Positions 1 through 8,006 of a stretch of DNA of 26,186 bases are shown here, one piece after another. This DNA comes from CALKWS01 sp048594865 (GTDB taxonomy: Bacteria > Actinomycetota > Actinomycetes > Actinomycetales > Beutenbergiaceae). The position numbers and the translations under genes were made by a program. A model generated the notes under the pieces. It had not been told where the DNA came from, made no database searches, and saw only the letters and a list, made by a program, of their open reading frames with translations. Position 1 is the first letter of the stretch; each line of letters opens with the position of its first letter. The stretch covers positions 1 to 26,186 of the forward strand of contig JBMDWZ010000061.1 of NCBI GenBank assembly GCA_048594865.1, written 5' to 3'.

Positions 1-267
1 ATCGCCAACGTCACCGGCTTCGAGATGTTCCTGCGGCAGGGCCCAGTCGGGTTGCTGCGCCGGAGCGCTGGGACGCAACCACGCGATCGACACCACCGCC
101 ACCCCGGCAAGAATCACCACGACAACGGCCACCCGCACCGCAACCAGCGCCGGTGTGCCCCACCTCCTGGCACGAGGCGGTCCCACCTGCGCGACGTCGT
201 CGGTGCGGGAAGTCGAGAGTGACGGTGCGGTGTGCGCGCCCGCCAGCGCCTCGGGACCTCCCCGCAT
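1..267 (-). CDS. Partial membrane-anchored protein of unknown function (N-terminal 89 residues)
   Basis: The minus strand is open from an ATG at 267 to the window edge, so the gene continues to the left. The visible 89 residues have a Ser/Thr-rich polar start, a basic stretch (RARRW, about residues 32-36) and one strong hydrophobic segment at about 39-63, rich in Val and Ala. A Pro/Gln-rich stretch (PSAPAQQP) follows. This is the pattern of a single-pass protein with a short cytoplasmic head and an exported or periplasmic body. There is no clear Shine-Dalgarno sequence. An in-frame ATG at 312 would add 15 residues, but they include several codons rare in this DNA (TTA, AGA, CTT), so 267 is preferred. 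The family cannot be named from this fragment. Confidence 0.6.
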   Translation of the reverse strand, partial: MRGGPEALAGAHTAPSLSTSRTDDVAQVGPPRARRWGTPALVAVRVAVVVVILAGVAVVSIAWLRPSAPAQQPDWALPQEHLEAGDVGD

Positions 268-428
268 AGCACTGGCCGTTAACGATCTAAGCCTGCTGCG
301 CGCCTGGTCCATGCCGGTGAGCGTAAGAACGATGATCGCGCGGTGTCTTGGGGGCCGACTGCACTGTGGATACCTACGGGCGAGGACACCCTTCTGTGGA
401 CGGCCACCGACTTAAGGACCGCCGAGTA

Positions 429-473
429 AACGCCCGCCCAGTGAACGCCCGCCCAGTGAACGCCCGTCGAGCG
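429..473. repeat. 15-bp tandem repeat, two perfect copies plus one degenerate copy
   Basis: AACGCCCGCCCAGTG occurs at 429-443 and again at 444-458. A third, diverged copy starting AACGCCCG occupies 459-473. The array lies about 90 bases upstream of the palindrome in front of allantoinase. It is non-coding as far as can be seen. Confidence 0.85.
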
Positions 474-561
474 CGTCGAAATGGTCACGATTCACGACCA
501 AAACGACGCGCTCGGGGACGGGGGTTTGGGTGTGTGGTTTACATCGCCGCAACTCTGAGGG

Positions 562-587
562 GGTATTTAAGTTATAACTTCAATACC
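562..587. promoter_or_regulatory. 26-bp near-perfect palindrome, candidate operator of the ureide operon
   Basis: The core AAGTTATAACTT (569-580) is a perfect 12-bp palindrome. Flanking GGTATT (562-567) and AATACC (582-587) extend the symmetry to 26 bp with a single mismatched pair (568/581). It is AT-rich in an otherwise GC-rich neighbourhood, lies 58 bases before the allantoinase ATG and contains the -10-like hexamers TATTTA (564-569) and TATAAC (573-578). The natural candidate ligand is the XRE-cupin regulator encoded second in the operon. Repression by promoter occlusion is inferred, not shown. Confidence 0.65.
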
Positions 588-644
588 GCGAGCGCCGGAG
601 TATCCACTCGATGCCCCGCGCTGACTAACTACCCGTGAGGACGA

Positions 645-2039
645 ATGCCCAGCACAACACGCCAGACCCTGCGCGCGTCGAAGGCCTGGATCGACGGCCG
701 CTGGCAAAGCGCCGCCATCACGATCGAGGCGGGCACGATCACCGCCATCGAGCCCGACGATGCGACGGGCAACAGCGGTCAGGCGACCGGCGGCACCCAG
801 ACCAGCGCAGGTCGGGTCACCGACATCGCGCCCGAAGCGGTGTTGCTACCGGGTCTGGTGGACTCCCATGTGCATATCAACGAGCCCGGCCGCACCGAAT
901 GGGAAGGTTTCGACACCGCCACTCGTGCCGCGGCCGCCGCCGGTGTCACCACCCTGGTGGATATGCCCCTGAACGCGATCCCGCCGACCACGACCGTCGA
1001 AGCATTGGAACTCAAACGCGCCTGTGCAGCCAAGGCGGCCGGGGTGGACATCGGCTTTTGGGGCGGCGCCGTCCCAGAGAATCTCGGCAACCTTGGCCCC
1101 TTGGTTGAGGCTGGCGTGTTCGGGTTCAAGTGTTTCCTCTCCCCCTCTGGCGTGGATGAGTTCGGCCACCTGTCCCCCGACCAATTCGCCCGGGCCATGG
1201 ACGAGGTTGCCGACTTGGGCACCACGATGATCGTGCACGCCGAAGACCCCGAGCTGCTGACCGGCTCGGGTCCGCTGGGCACCGGATACCAGGCCTTCTT
1301 AGAGTCCCGGCCCCCGAGCAGTGAACACAGCGCAATCGAACGGCTGATCAACGAGGCGCGGCGCACCGGCGCCCGCACCCACATCCTGCACCTGTCCGAT
1401 GCCTCGGCACTGCCCGTGATCCGCGAGGCCAAGTCCGACGGCGTCCCGCTGACGGTGGAGACCTGCCCGCACTACCTCACCATCAGTGCCGAGGAGATTC
1501 CCGACGGCGGGGTGGAGTTCAAGTGCTGCCCGCCTATCCGAGAGGCCAGTAACCGCGATGCCCTGTGGCAAGGCGTGCTCGATGGGACCATCGATGCGAT
1601 CGTGAGCGACCACTCCCCCAGCACCATCGCAATCAAACGCCAAGGTGACGGTGACTTCGGGTTGGCCTGGGGCGGGATCGCCGGCCTGCAACTCGGGCTG
1701 TCCTCGGTGTGGACCGCCGCGACCGAACGCGGGATCGCGCTAGAGGAGCTGCTGCCACTGTTCACCACCGGTCCGGCCAGGGTCGCCGGTGCGCAGGCCG
1801 GGGTCATCACCGTCGGCGCCCCAGCACACCTGGCCACGTTCGAACCAGAGCACACCTTCGTGGCCGACGTTGCCGACCTTGCCCACCGCAACCCGATGAG
1901 CGCCTATCACGGCCGCACCATGACCGGCAGGATTCGGCAGACCTGGGTGCACGGCGAAACCGTCTACACCGACGAACTCACCGATCATGCCGCCCCGGAG
2001 GGCCACAGGGGACAGCTCCTACGAAAGGCCACTCCATGA
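645..2039 (+). CDS. allB: Allantoinase, AllB/PucH type (cyclic amidohydrolase)
   Basis: This 464-residue protein should hydrolyse the hydantoin ring of allantoin to allantoate, the entry step of ureide breakdown in the cytoplasm. It has the amidohydrolase fold with visible metal-site residues: H75 and H77 in DSHVHINEPG, K162 in FKCF (the lysine carboxylated in this family), H198 in VHAED, H249 in HLSD and D322 in SDHSPS. The segment VETCPHYLT at 271-279 is typical of allantoinases and dihydropyrimidinases. Length fits the family. The ATG at 645 follows a GAGGA Shine-Dalgarno sequence at 637-641. The gene is first in the operon and its stop overlaps the next ATG (ATGA). The downstream pucG and allC genes favour allantoinase over dihydroorotase or hydantoinase. 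Confidence 0.93.
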   Translation: MPSTTRQTLRASKAWIDGRWQSAAITIEAGTITAIEPDDATGNSGQATGGTQTSAGRVTDIAPEAVLLPGLVDSHVHINEPGRTEWEGFDTATRAAAAAGVTTLVDMPLNAIPPTTTVEALELKRACAAKAAGVDIGFWGGAVPENLGNLGPLVEAGVFGFKCFLSPSGVDEFGHLSPDQFARAMDEVADLGTTMIVHAEDPELLTGSGPLGTGYQAFLESRPPSSEHSAIERLINEARRTGARTHILHLSDASALPVIREAKSDGVPLTVETCPHYLTISAEEIPDGGVEFKCCPPIREASNRDALWQGVLDGTIDAIVSDHSPSTIAIKRQGDGDFGLAWGGIAGLQLGLSSVWTAATERGIALEELLPLFTTGPARVAGAQAGVITVGAPAHLATFEPEHTFVADVADLAHRNPMSAYHGRTMTGRIRQTWVHGETVYTDELTDHAAPEGHRGQLLRKATP

Positions 2040-2683
2040 CCGAGTCCTCCCCCGAGCCGCACATTGGCTCGCGGCTGCGCGAGCTCCGCCGGGCCACTGG
2101 GCATTCGCTCACCTGGGTAGCAAGCCAGATCGGGATCTCCGCCAGCGCGCTGTCTCAGATCGAAACCGGAGCGATGCAACCCTCGGTGAACCGATTGGTA
2201 GAAATCGTTGGTGTGCTCAATGCACCGGTCGGAGCGATCTTCGATGGCCACCAGGTGCTCTACCCGCCGCACACCCAGCACACAGGCTCAATCACCGGCT
2301 CAGACACCGAACTCCAGGGTGTCCTGGTCCGCCGCAATAGTGTCGAGGACACCACCGAACTCGGCCAGGGGGTGCGCTACCGACCCCTGGCCCCACACGG
2401 CGTGCCCGGGGTGGACCTCTTTGAGTCCACGTATCCCCCCGGTGCCTCCTCCAGCGCCGACGGCGGGATGCTGGTCCATCAGGGTTACGAGGTGGGGCAC
2501 GTCAGCACCGGCACGCTCCGGTTTGATTTCACCGAGGGCGCCGTGACGCTGACCTCGGGTGACTCCTTAGCGTTCTGGGCGACTCGGCCGCACCGGGTCA
2601 CCAACCCCTCCACCAGCGAACCAGCCGTGGCGACGTGGCTGACCCTGCTCAACCCAGAGAACACCTCCCCCACCACGAATTAA
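2036..2683 (+). CDS. XRE-family transcriptional regulator with C-terminal cupin domain
   Basis: This 215-residue protein has an N-terminal helix-turn-helix at about residues 10-65 (SRLRELRRATGHSL, then ASQIGISASALSQIETG, typical of Cro/XRE) and a small-molecule-binding cupin barrel at about 130-205. This architecture is common in regulators of amine, amino acid and nitrogen catabolic operons, where the cupin is thought to sense a pathway compound. The ATG overlaps the allantoinase stop and follows GAAAGG at 2023-2028. Being inside the ureide operon makes it the likely local regulator, with candidate sites at 562-587 and around 2680-2719. Whether it represses or activates, and its ligand, are unknown. 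Confidence 0.88.
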   Translation: MTESSPEPHIGSRLRELRRATGHSLTWVASQIGISASALSQIETGAMQPSVNRLVEIVGVLNAPVGAIFDGHQVLYPPHTQHTGSITGSDTELQGVLVRRNSVEDTTELGQGVRYRPLAPHGVPGVDLFESTYPPGASSSADGGMLVHQGYEVGHVSTGTLRFDFTEGAVTLTSGDSLAFWATRPHRVTNPSTSEPAVATWLTLLNPENTSPTTN

Positions 2684-2721
2684 GCCAGCGCTTAACGCCC
2701 GCAGTAACCTATGGCTTAATA
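2680..2721. promoter_or_regulatory. Internal promoter/operator candidate before the acetamidase-family gene
   Basis: TTAAGC-CAGC-GCTTAA (2680-2695) is an inverted repeat overlapping the XRE gene stop. A third related half, GGCTTAA, lies at 2713-2719. TTAACG (2692-2697) and TTAATA (2716-2721), 18 bp apart, could be -35 and -10 elements, each overlapped by a repeat half. The only sizeable gap inside the operon (71 bases) holds these elements, so a second, autoregulated promoter is plausible. Binding by the XRE-cupin protein is inferred. Confidence 0.4.
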
Positions 2722-2754
2722 CCCCGGACACAAGGACCTTCTACGCTCACCACC

Positions 2755-3873
2755 ATGGCCGCATCCATACCTCCCATCCTGCAGCGCGATTCCGGCGACA
2801 TCCCAGGCGATCACTACCTCCCGGCCGGCGTGGACACCGCGTTCTGGGGACGGCTGCCCTGCGCGGCAGACTCAGCGGTGCTCAGTATCGATTCGGGCCA
2901 GAGCGTCACCATCGATACCGTCAGCCACGAAGGGATCCTGCCCGATCAGGGGCAAGACCCCCTGGCCTACTTCGGCTCCCACGGGATACCGGAAGACCAG
3001 GTCCTCACCGACGCCGCCGAAATCGCCGCCGCCGCAACTAGGGACCCCAAGCACGATGGCCCGCACGTGGTGACGGGGCCGATCGAGGTCCGCGGCGCTA
3101 AGCCCGGTGACCTGCTGAAGATCACCGTGGAGCGACTCACCCCCAGAGTCCCTTACGGCGTCATCTCCAACCGGCACGCCAAGGGCGCCCTGGCCGGGGA
3201 ACTGCCGCGCGGCGAGGACAACGTCAGCGTCTTCACACCCGTCACGTCCGACGGCGAACGCCTCCTTGGCGCCCTGCCGCTGAGCGATGACGGCGATCGG
3301 GTCGTCACGTTCCCGCTCGCCCCGTTCCTGGGCACCATGGGAGTGGCGACCGCGGGTGCGGAACGCGCGCACTCGGTGCCCCCGGGCACCCATGGCGGCA
3401 ACATCGATATCAACCTGCTCACCGAGGGCAGCGCCCTGTATCTGCCCGTCCAGGTCCACGGTGCGTTGGCCTACGCCGGGGACCCGCACTTTGCCCAGGG
3501 TGACGGCGAAGTCGCCCTGACCGCCATGGAAGCCTCACTGCGCGCGACCTTGCGGTTCGACGTCGTGCCCCGCAGTGAAGCACTGGCTCAGTTTGGAGAC
3601 GTGCGAGGACCTCTGGCCCTGACGCCAGAGTTCCTCGTTCCTACCGGCTTGGACCCAGATCTGGACGAAGCGATGCGCAATTGCGTACGCGCGGCCTTGG
3701 ACTTAATCGGCGCACGTTGGGGCATGTCGGAGCATCTGGCCTACGCCTACCTGTCTGCAGCCACCGACTTCAACATCTCCCAGGTGGTGGACATCGTGTG
3801 CGGTGTGCACGCCCGGATCCGCACCTCCGACTTTGCGGCCGTCGAGGCTGCCGACACCGGGACCAGCCGATGA
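2755..3873 (+). CDS. Acetamidase/formamidase family protein (FmdA/AmdA)
   Basis: The 372-residue product matches the acetamidase/formamidase family, whose members hydrolyse formamide, acetamide or other small amides to the acid and ammonia. Family-like segments are the start around DHYLPAG, SHEGILPDQG near residue 60, GPIEVRGAKPGD near 110 and PGTHGGNIDIN near 210. The C-terminal region ends with a helical stretch around MSEHLAYAYLSAATDF. ATG 2755 is the only normal start in the supported region; AAGGA at 2732-2736 is rather far upstream. The stop overlaps the next gene's ATG. In this operon the substrate could be a small amide from ureidoglycine or oxalurate breakdown, such as oxamate. That is inference; the sequence fixes only the family. 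Confidence 0.88.
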   Translation: MAASIPPILQRDSGDIPGDHYLPAGVDTAFWGRLPCAADSAVLSIDSGQSVTIDTVSHEGILPDQGQDPLAYFGSHGIPEDQVLTDAAEIAAAATRDPKHDGPHVVTGPIEVRGAKPGDLLKITVERLTPRVPYGVISNRHAKGALAGELPRGEDNVSVFTPVTSDGERLLGALPLSDDGDRVVTFPLAPFLGTMGVATAGAERAHSVPPGTHGGNIDINLLTEGSALYLPVQVHGALAYAGDPHFAQGDGEVALTAMEASLRATLRFDVVPRSEALAQFGDVRGPLALTPEFLVPTGLDPDLDEAMRNCVRAALDLIGARWGMSEHLAYAYLSAATDFNISQVVDIVCGVHARIRTSDFAAVEAADTGTSR

Positions 3874-5450
3874 CCGCGGAGCTGCCGGGTGGCACCGAGA
3901 TGCCCGATGACCTGCTCGCCGCCTTCTGGGCCTACGAGCACGCCGTGGTCGCCAATGACCTAGCCGTGATGGATGAGTCCTTCGCCCCTGGGGAGCAGAC
4001 CATGCGCGCCGACGCCGATGGCCTGCTGGTCGGACACCACAGCATCAGCGAGTTCCGCAAAGTCCGCGGTGGGGTCAGTTCTCGGTCAATCTCCCAGCTC
4101 GAGTACCGCTCACTGTCCGACGACGTGGCCCTGGTGATCTCGACGTCGTCTTTCGATTCCGGTGGTCAAGGCGTCCAAACCCAGATCTGGGAGAAGAGGT
4201 CTGGAACCTGGCAGATCACCGCGGCGCACGTGAGCCCCAAGCCCAAGGCCCTTGACCGCAGCATCTGGCGAATCGTTGGTGATCCGATGGAACCAGGGGT
4301 AGGCACCGGGCCGCTCGCTGGGCGCAGCGTGGCGGTCAAGGACCTGTTCGCGATCAGCGGCCAGCAGATCGGGGCCGGCAACCCGGTGTATCTGCAGCAC
4401 GCCGAGAAGCACACCCGCACCGCCGATGCGGTCTGCGACCTGCAGGGCGCCGGGGCGCATCTACGCGGGATCGCCCGGACCGACGAGTTCGCCTACTCCA
4501 TCGCGGGTAACAACGCCCACTACGGCACCCCACCTAATGGCGCGGTGCCCGGCGCCCTGCCAGGAGGATCCTCCAATGGCCCGGCCTCGGCGGTGGCGAC
4601 CGGTCAGGCTGACATCGGCCTGGCCACCGACACCGCGGGGTCAATCCGGGTACCTGCGTCCTATCAGGGCCTGTGGGGCTTGCGCACCACCCATGACGTG
4701 GTGTCCCGCGATGGCCTGCTGCCGCTGGCCCAGTCGTTCGACACCGTCGGTTGGCTGACTCGCAGCGGCGAGGCATTACAAGCCGTTGCCGACCATTGCC
4801 TACCCGCTGGTGGCGCCGAGGAGCTGCCCTGGCGCTTTGCCGTGCCACACCAGATGATGGCCGCGCTCACCGACGGCACCAAGGCCGCGTTCGATGAGCT
4901 CCTTGCCGACCTTGGTGCCGGCCACAACGTTCCAGAGATCGCCGAAGTGGACCTAGGCGACCTCGGCGGCTACGCGAAGGACTTTCGGATCGTGCAAGCG
5001 GCCGAGGCGTGGCGGAACAATGCCGCGTGGGTCACCGACAACCGCAGCGCCCTGAGCCCAGCGGTGGCGCAACGGTTCGCGTTTGCCGAGTCGGTGACTC
5101 CTGACCAAGAGGCCACCGCCCGCGCTGCCCTGGCGCGCGCGAGCGAACACATCACCGCGGCCGCCGCCCACAGCGTGCTGATCTTCCCCACCGTTCCCGG
5201 ACCGGCACCGGCGATCACCAGTGCACCCGCGGCGATCGACCAGACCCGCGCCGCGACCTTGGCGATGACCACTCCGGCGGCGATCGCCGGACTGCCAGCA
5301 ATTTCGGTGCCGTTGATGCAGGTGCACGGCGCCTTGGGACACGCTCCGGTTGGGGTGTGCCTGGTGGCGAGTGCCGGTACCGACCGTGCGCTGGTGCGCC
5401 TGGCCCGTGCAATCGAGAAGTTGACCGCCTCAACGAAGGACGCCCGATGA
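3870..5450 (+). CDS. Fusion protein: AtzH/HpxZ-like domain plus AtzE/HpxY-like amidase
   Basis: The 526-residue product has two parts. Residues about 12-125 form an AtzH-like (DUF3225, NTF2/SnoaL-type) domain, as in HpxZ. Residues about 140-526 are an amidase-signature enzyme. The expected Ser-cis-Ser-Lys triad is present: K157 in VAVKDLF, the serine pair S234/S235 in GGSSNG, and the likely nucleophile S258 in DTAGSIRVPA. In Klebsiella the separate proteins HpxZ and HpxY belong to the hpxWXYZ oxalurate operon, and AtzH and AtzE work together in cyanuric acid breakdown. Here they are one polypeptide. The ATG overlaps the preceding stop, and the next gene overlaps the end, so tight coupling with pucG is expected. 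The most likely substrate is oxalurate or a related carbamoyl compound (inferred). No small HpxX/AtzG-like partner gene was seen next to it. Confidence 0.85.
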   Translation: MTAELPGGTEMPDDLLAAFWAYEHAVVANDLAVMDESFAPGEQTMRADADGLLVGHHSISEFRKVRGGVSSRSISQLEYRSLSDDVALVISTSSFDSGGQGVQTQIWEKRSGTWQITAAHVSPKPKALDRSIWRIVGDPMEPGVGTGPLAGRSVAVKDLFAISGQQIGAGNPVYLQHAEKHTRTADAVCDLQGAGAHLRGIARTDEFAYSIAGNNAHYGTPPNGAVPGALPGGSSNGPASAVATGQADIGLATDTAGSIRVPASYQGLWGLRTTHDVVSRDGLLPLAQSFDTVGWLTRSGEALQAVADHCLPAGGAEELPWRFAVPHQMMAALTDGTKAAFDELLADLGAGHNVPEIAEVDLGDLGGYAKDFRIVQAAEAWRNNAAWVTDNRSALSPAVAQRFAFAESVTPDQEATARAALARASEHITAAAAHSVLIFPTVPGPAPAITSAPAAIDQTRAATLAMTTPAAIAGLPAISVPLMQVHGALGHAPVGVCLVASAGTDRALVRLARAIEKLTASTKDAR

Positions 5451-6673
5451 CCTTGCCCGGACCGATCAACCCGCCCAACCGGCTCCTCATGGGCCCGGGG
5501 CCCGTGTGCGCCTACCCCAGCGTGTTGCGCACAATGTCTGCTCCGCTGGTCGGCCAGTTCGACCCGTACATGACCAGCGCCATGAACGAGGTCCAGGACC
5601 TGTACCGGGAGGTGTGGGCCACCACGAACGAGGCCACGGTGCTCGTCGATGGCACCGCACGGGCGGGCATCGAAGCGGCAATGTTGTCCCTCATCCGGCC
5701 CGGAGATCGGGTGCTGGTGCCAGTATTCGGGCGGTTCGGTCACCTGCTCGCCGAGATCGCCACCCGGGCCCTGGCGCAGGTGCACACGATCGAAACCGAG
5801 TGGGGTCAGGTGTTCACTCCCTCGGCGATCGAGGACGCCATCATCGCCACCAAGCCGGCGATGCTAGCCCTGGTCCAAGGCGACACCTCCACCACGATGA
5901 TCCAGCCGCTGGATGAGATCGGTGAGATCTGCCGGCGGCATGGGGTGCTGTTTTACACCGACGCCACCGCCTCCTTGGGTGGCAACGACTTCGAGGCCGA
6001 CGCCTGGGGCGTGGACGCCGCCACCGCCGGGCTGCAAAAGTGCCTCGGCGGGCCTTCGGGTTCGGCCCCAGTGACGCTCAGCGAACAGGCCGTGGAGGTG
6101 ATCCGCTCCCGGCGACGGATCGAGGCCGGGATCCGGGAGAGCGGCGATGCCCAGGCGGCGGACTTTGTGCGCTCGAACTACTTCGACCTGGGCATGATCC
6201 TGGACTACTGGGGCCCCCGGCGCCTGAACCACCACACCGAAGCCACCACGATGCTGTACGCCGCCCACGAGTGCGCGCGAGTGATGCTCCTGGAAGGCCG
6301 CGCCGCGGTCATCGAACGCCACCGGGTCGCGGGCGCGGCGATGCTCGCAGCGGTGCAGGCGATGGGCCTGGAGGTGTTCGGCGACCTGTCGCACAAGATG
6401 AACAACGTGGTGGGCGTCTACGTGCCCGATGGTGTTCCTGCCGATCCCGTGCGCAGCGCCATGCTCGAGGACTTCGGGGTAGAGATCGGCACCTCCTTCG
6501 GGCCACTGCACGGGCGCATCTGGCGCATCGGCACGATGGGCTACAACGCCCGCCGCGACGCGGTGAGCACCACCGTCGTCGCCCTGGAAGCAGTGCTGCG
6601 GCAATTCGGGGCCAAGGTTCCCCCCGGCGCTGGCCTAGCGGCGGCGCTCGATGTATTCGAGGAGGCTGCATGA
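5447..6673 (+). CDS. pucG: (S)-ureidoglycine-glyoxylate aminotransferase
   Basis: This 408-residue PLP enzyme belongs to the class V alanine-glyoxylate/PucG branch. It should transfer the amino group of ureidoglycine, made by AllC, to glyoxylate, giving oxalurate and glycine. The N-terminal LLMGPGPVCAYPSVL motif is typical, the PLP-contacting aspartate is D172 (FYTDATASLGG), and the Schiff-base lysine is K198 in GLQKCLGGPSG. ATG 5447 has GAAGGA at 5435-5440 and overlaps the previous stop. It is followed by allC with another ATGA overlap. The sequence alone could fit serine- or alanine-glyoxylate aminotransferase; the neighbouring allantoinase and allantoate hydrolase decide for PucG. Confidence 0.9.
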   Translation: MTLPGPINPPNRLLMGPGPVCAYPSVLRTMSAPLVGQFDPYMTSAMNEVQDLYREVWATTNEATVLVDGTARAGIEAAMLSLIRPGDRVLVPVFGRFGHLLAEIATRALAQVHTIETEWGQVFTPSAIEDAIIATKPAMLALVQGDTSTTMIQPLDEIGEICRRHGVLFYTDATASLGGNDFEADAWGVDAATAGLQKCLGGPSGSAPVTLSEQAVEVIRSRRRIEAGIRESGDAQAADFVRSNYFDLGMILDYWGPRRLNHHTEATTMLYAAHECARVMLLEGRAAVIERHRVAGAAMLAAVQAMGLEVFGDLSHKMNNVVGVYVPDGVPADPVRSAMLEDFGVEIGTSFGPLHGRIWRIGTMGYNARRDAVSTTVVALEAVLRQFGAKVPPGAGLAAALDVFEEAA

Positions 6674-7989
6674 GCAACGATCGGAGCGACAGCGGCCGAA
6701 TGCAAATCGGCCCCGAGGTCACGGCCCTGGCCGCACAACGCGTGATGGCCAGATGCGCCGAGCTCGCATCGATCAGCGCTACCACCGGCGCCATCGAGAG
6801 GGTCTACCTATCCCCCGAGCACGCCCAGGTGAACCGGGTCGCCGCCGGCTGGATGCGCGAGGTTGGGATGCGCAGTTGGCAGGACGCCGCCGGCAACCAA
6901 ATCGGACGGCTCGACAACACCGCCGGAGCGCAGGCACCCACACTGCTGCTCGGCTCCCACCTGGACACCGTTCCCGATGCGGGCAAGTACGACGGAATCG
7001 TTGGCGTTCTGATGGCGATCGAAGTGGTCCGGTTACTTCGCCGGCCCGACGGCGAGAATGGGTGGGAGATCCCGTTACCGTTCGGCATCGAAGTGTTGGC
7101 GTTTTCCGATGAGGAGGGCACCCGGTTCGGCAAGGCGCTGCTGGGATCGGCGGCCATGGCCGGGCTATGGGATGAGCAATGGTGGGACCTGACCGACGCC
7201 AACGGCATCACCTTGCGCCAAGCCTTTACCTCCTTCGGCCTAGATCCCTCCCGGATCGGCGAAGCGGCTAGAGCACCACAGGACTTGGTGGGCTACCTCG
7301 AGGCGCACATCGAACAGGGCCCGGAGTTGCATCAACGAGGTGAATCCTTGGCCGTGGTGTCCTCGATCGCCAGCGCACGACGGTTTCAGATCGTCATGAA
7401 CGGTGAAGCTCGGCACGCCGGCGGCACCCCGTATGACATGCGGCGCGATGCCTTGCTTGGGGCGAGCGAAGCGGCTCTAGCCATCGAACGGCTCTCCCGT
7501 AGCCAGCGGCACATCATCGGCACCGTCGGACAACTGCAGGCCTTCCCGGGGGCAGTCAACATCGTGCCCGGGCAGGCGAACCTGTCCCTGGACCTGCGCG
7601 GTGAGTACGACGAGTCACGCGACCAGGTGTGGTCCCAGATTACGGCCGAACTCGACCAGATCGCTGGCCGTCGAGGACTGTCGTGGGAGGCGACCGAAGT
7701 GCACAATGCGGCAGCGGTGACGTGTGCTCCACTGCTGCAGGACGTGGTGCGCGAGGGCATCACCTCTACCCTGGGCCGCTCGGCAGAAGAACCCGCCACG
7801 CTGTTCTCACCCGCCGGCCATGACGCGATGTCGATCGGTGCCATCACCGACGTCGGAATGCTGTTCCTGCGCAACCCGGACGGCATCTCTCACCACCCCG
7901 ATGAGGACGTCTCACTGGAGGACGTGGAGCGTGGAATCCGGGCGCTGACCGAGTCGGTGCTACATCTGGCTGCCGAACCTATTCGCTAA
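6670..7989 (+). CDS. allC: Allantoate amidohydrolase (M20 family, AllC/PucF type)
   Basis: The 439-residue protein is an M20-type di-metal amidohydrolase expected to hydrolyse allantoate to ureidoglycine, ammonia and CO2. Metal and catalytic residues are visible: H97 and D99 in GSHLDTVP, D108 in YDGIVG, E148/E149 in FSDEEGTRFG, H213 in EAHIEQGP, H384 in SPAGHDAM and H408/H409 in SHHPDE. EAHIEQGPELHQRG is the hallmark of the allantoate amidohydrolase/N-carbamoyl-amino-acid hydrolase/ureidoglycolate amidohydrolase group. GGAGG at 6661-6665 precedes the ATG that overlaps pucG's stop. It is the last gene of the operon. N-carbamoyl-amino-acid hydrolase is the main alternative; context favours AllC. 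Confidence 0.91.
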   Translation: MSNDRSDSGRMQIGPEVTALAAQRVMARCAELASISATTGAIERVYLSPEHAQVNRVAAGWMREVGMRSWQDAAGNQIGRLDNTAGAQAPTLLLGSHLDTVPDAGKYDGIVGVLMAIEVVRLLRRPDGENGWEIPLPFGIEVLAFSDEEGTRFGKALLGSAAMAGLWDEQWWDLTDANGITLRQAFTSFGLDPSRIGEAARAPQDLVGYLEAHIEQGPELHQRGESLAVVSSIASARRFQIVMNGEARHAGGTPYDMRRDALLGASEAALAIERLSRSQRHIIGTVGQLQAFPGAVNIVPGQANLSLDLRGEYDESRDQVWSQITAELDQIAGRRGLSWEATEVHNAAAVTCAPLLQDVVREGITSTLGRSAEEPATLFSPAGHDAMSIGAITDVGMLFLRNPDGISHHPDEDVSLEDVERGIRALTESVLHLAAEPIR

Positions 7990-8006
7990 AACCGGCGATC
8001 AAGGGA

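Larger units (their letters stand above)
268..644. other. Intergenic regulatory region between a minus-strand membrane gene and the ureide operon
   Basis: No convincing gene is seen in these 377 bases. They hold the 15-bp tandem repeat at 429-473, a TTTACA hexamer at 538-543 that could serve as a -35 element, and the palindrome at 562-587 with -10-like AT-rich hexamers. A GAGGA Shine-Dalgarno sequence at 637-641 lies just before the allantoinase ATG at 645. Confidence 0.6.

Noticed and set aside
279..488. Minus-strand ORF of 69 residues with a repeated GVHWA pattern
   Set aside because: Its repetition simply reflects the 15-bp tandem repeat. It overlaps the region upstream of the left gene, lacks a ribosome site and has no family-like content.
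779..1432. Long minus-strand ORF inside allantoinase
   Set aside because: It is the shadow of a high-GC gene with clear catalytic motifs on the plus strand.
2635..2754. Longer start for the acetamidase-family protein
   Set aside because: The extension overlaps the XRE gene in another frame and has no usable start codon nearer than ATG 2755.
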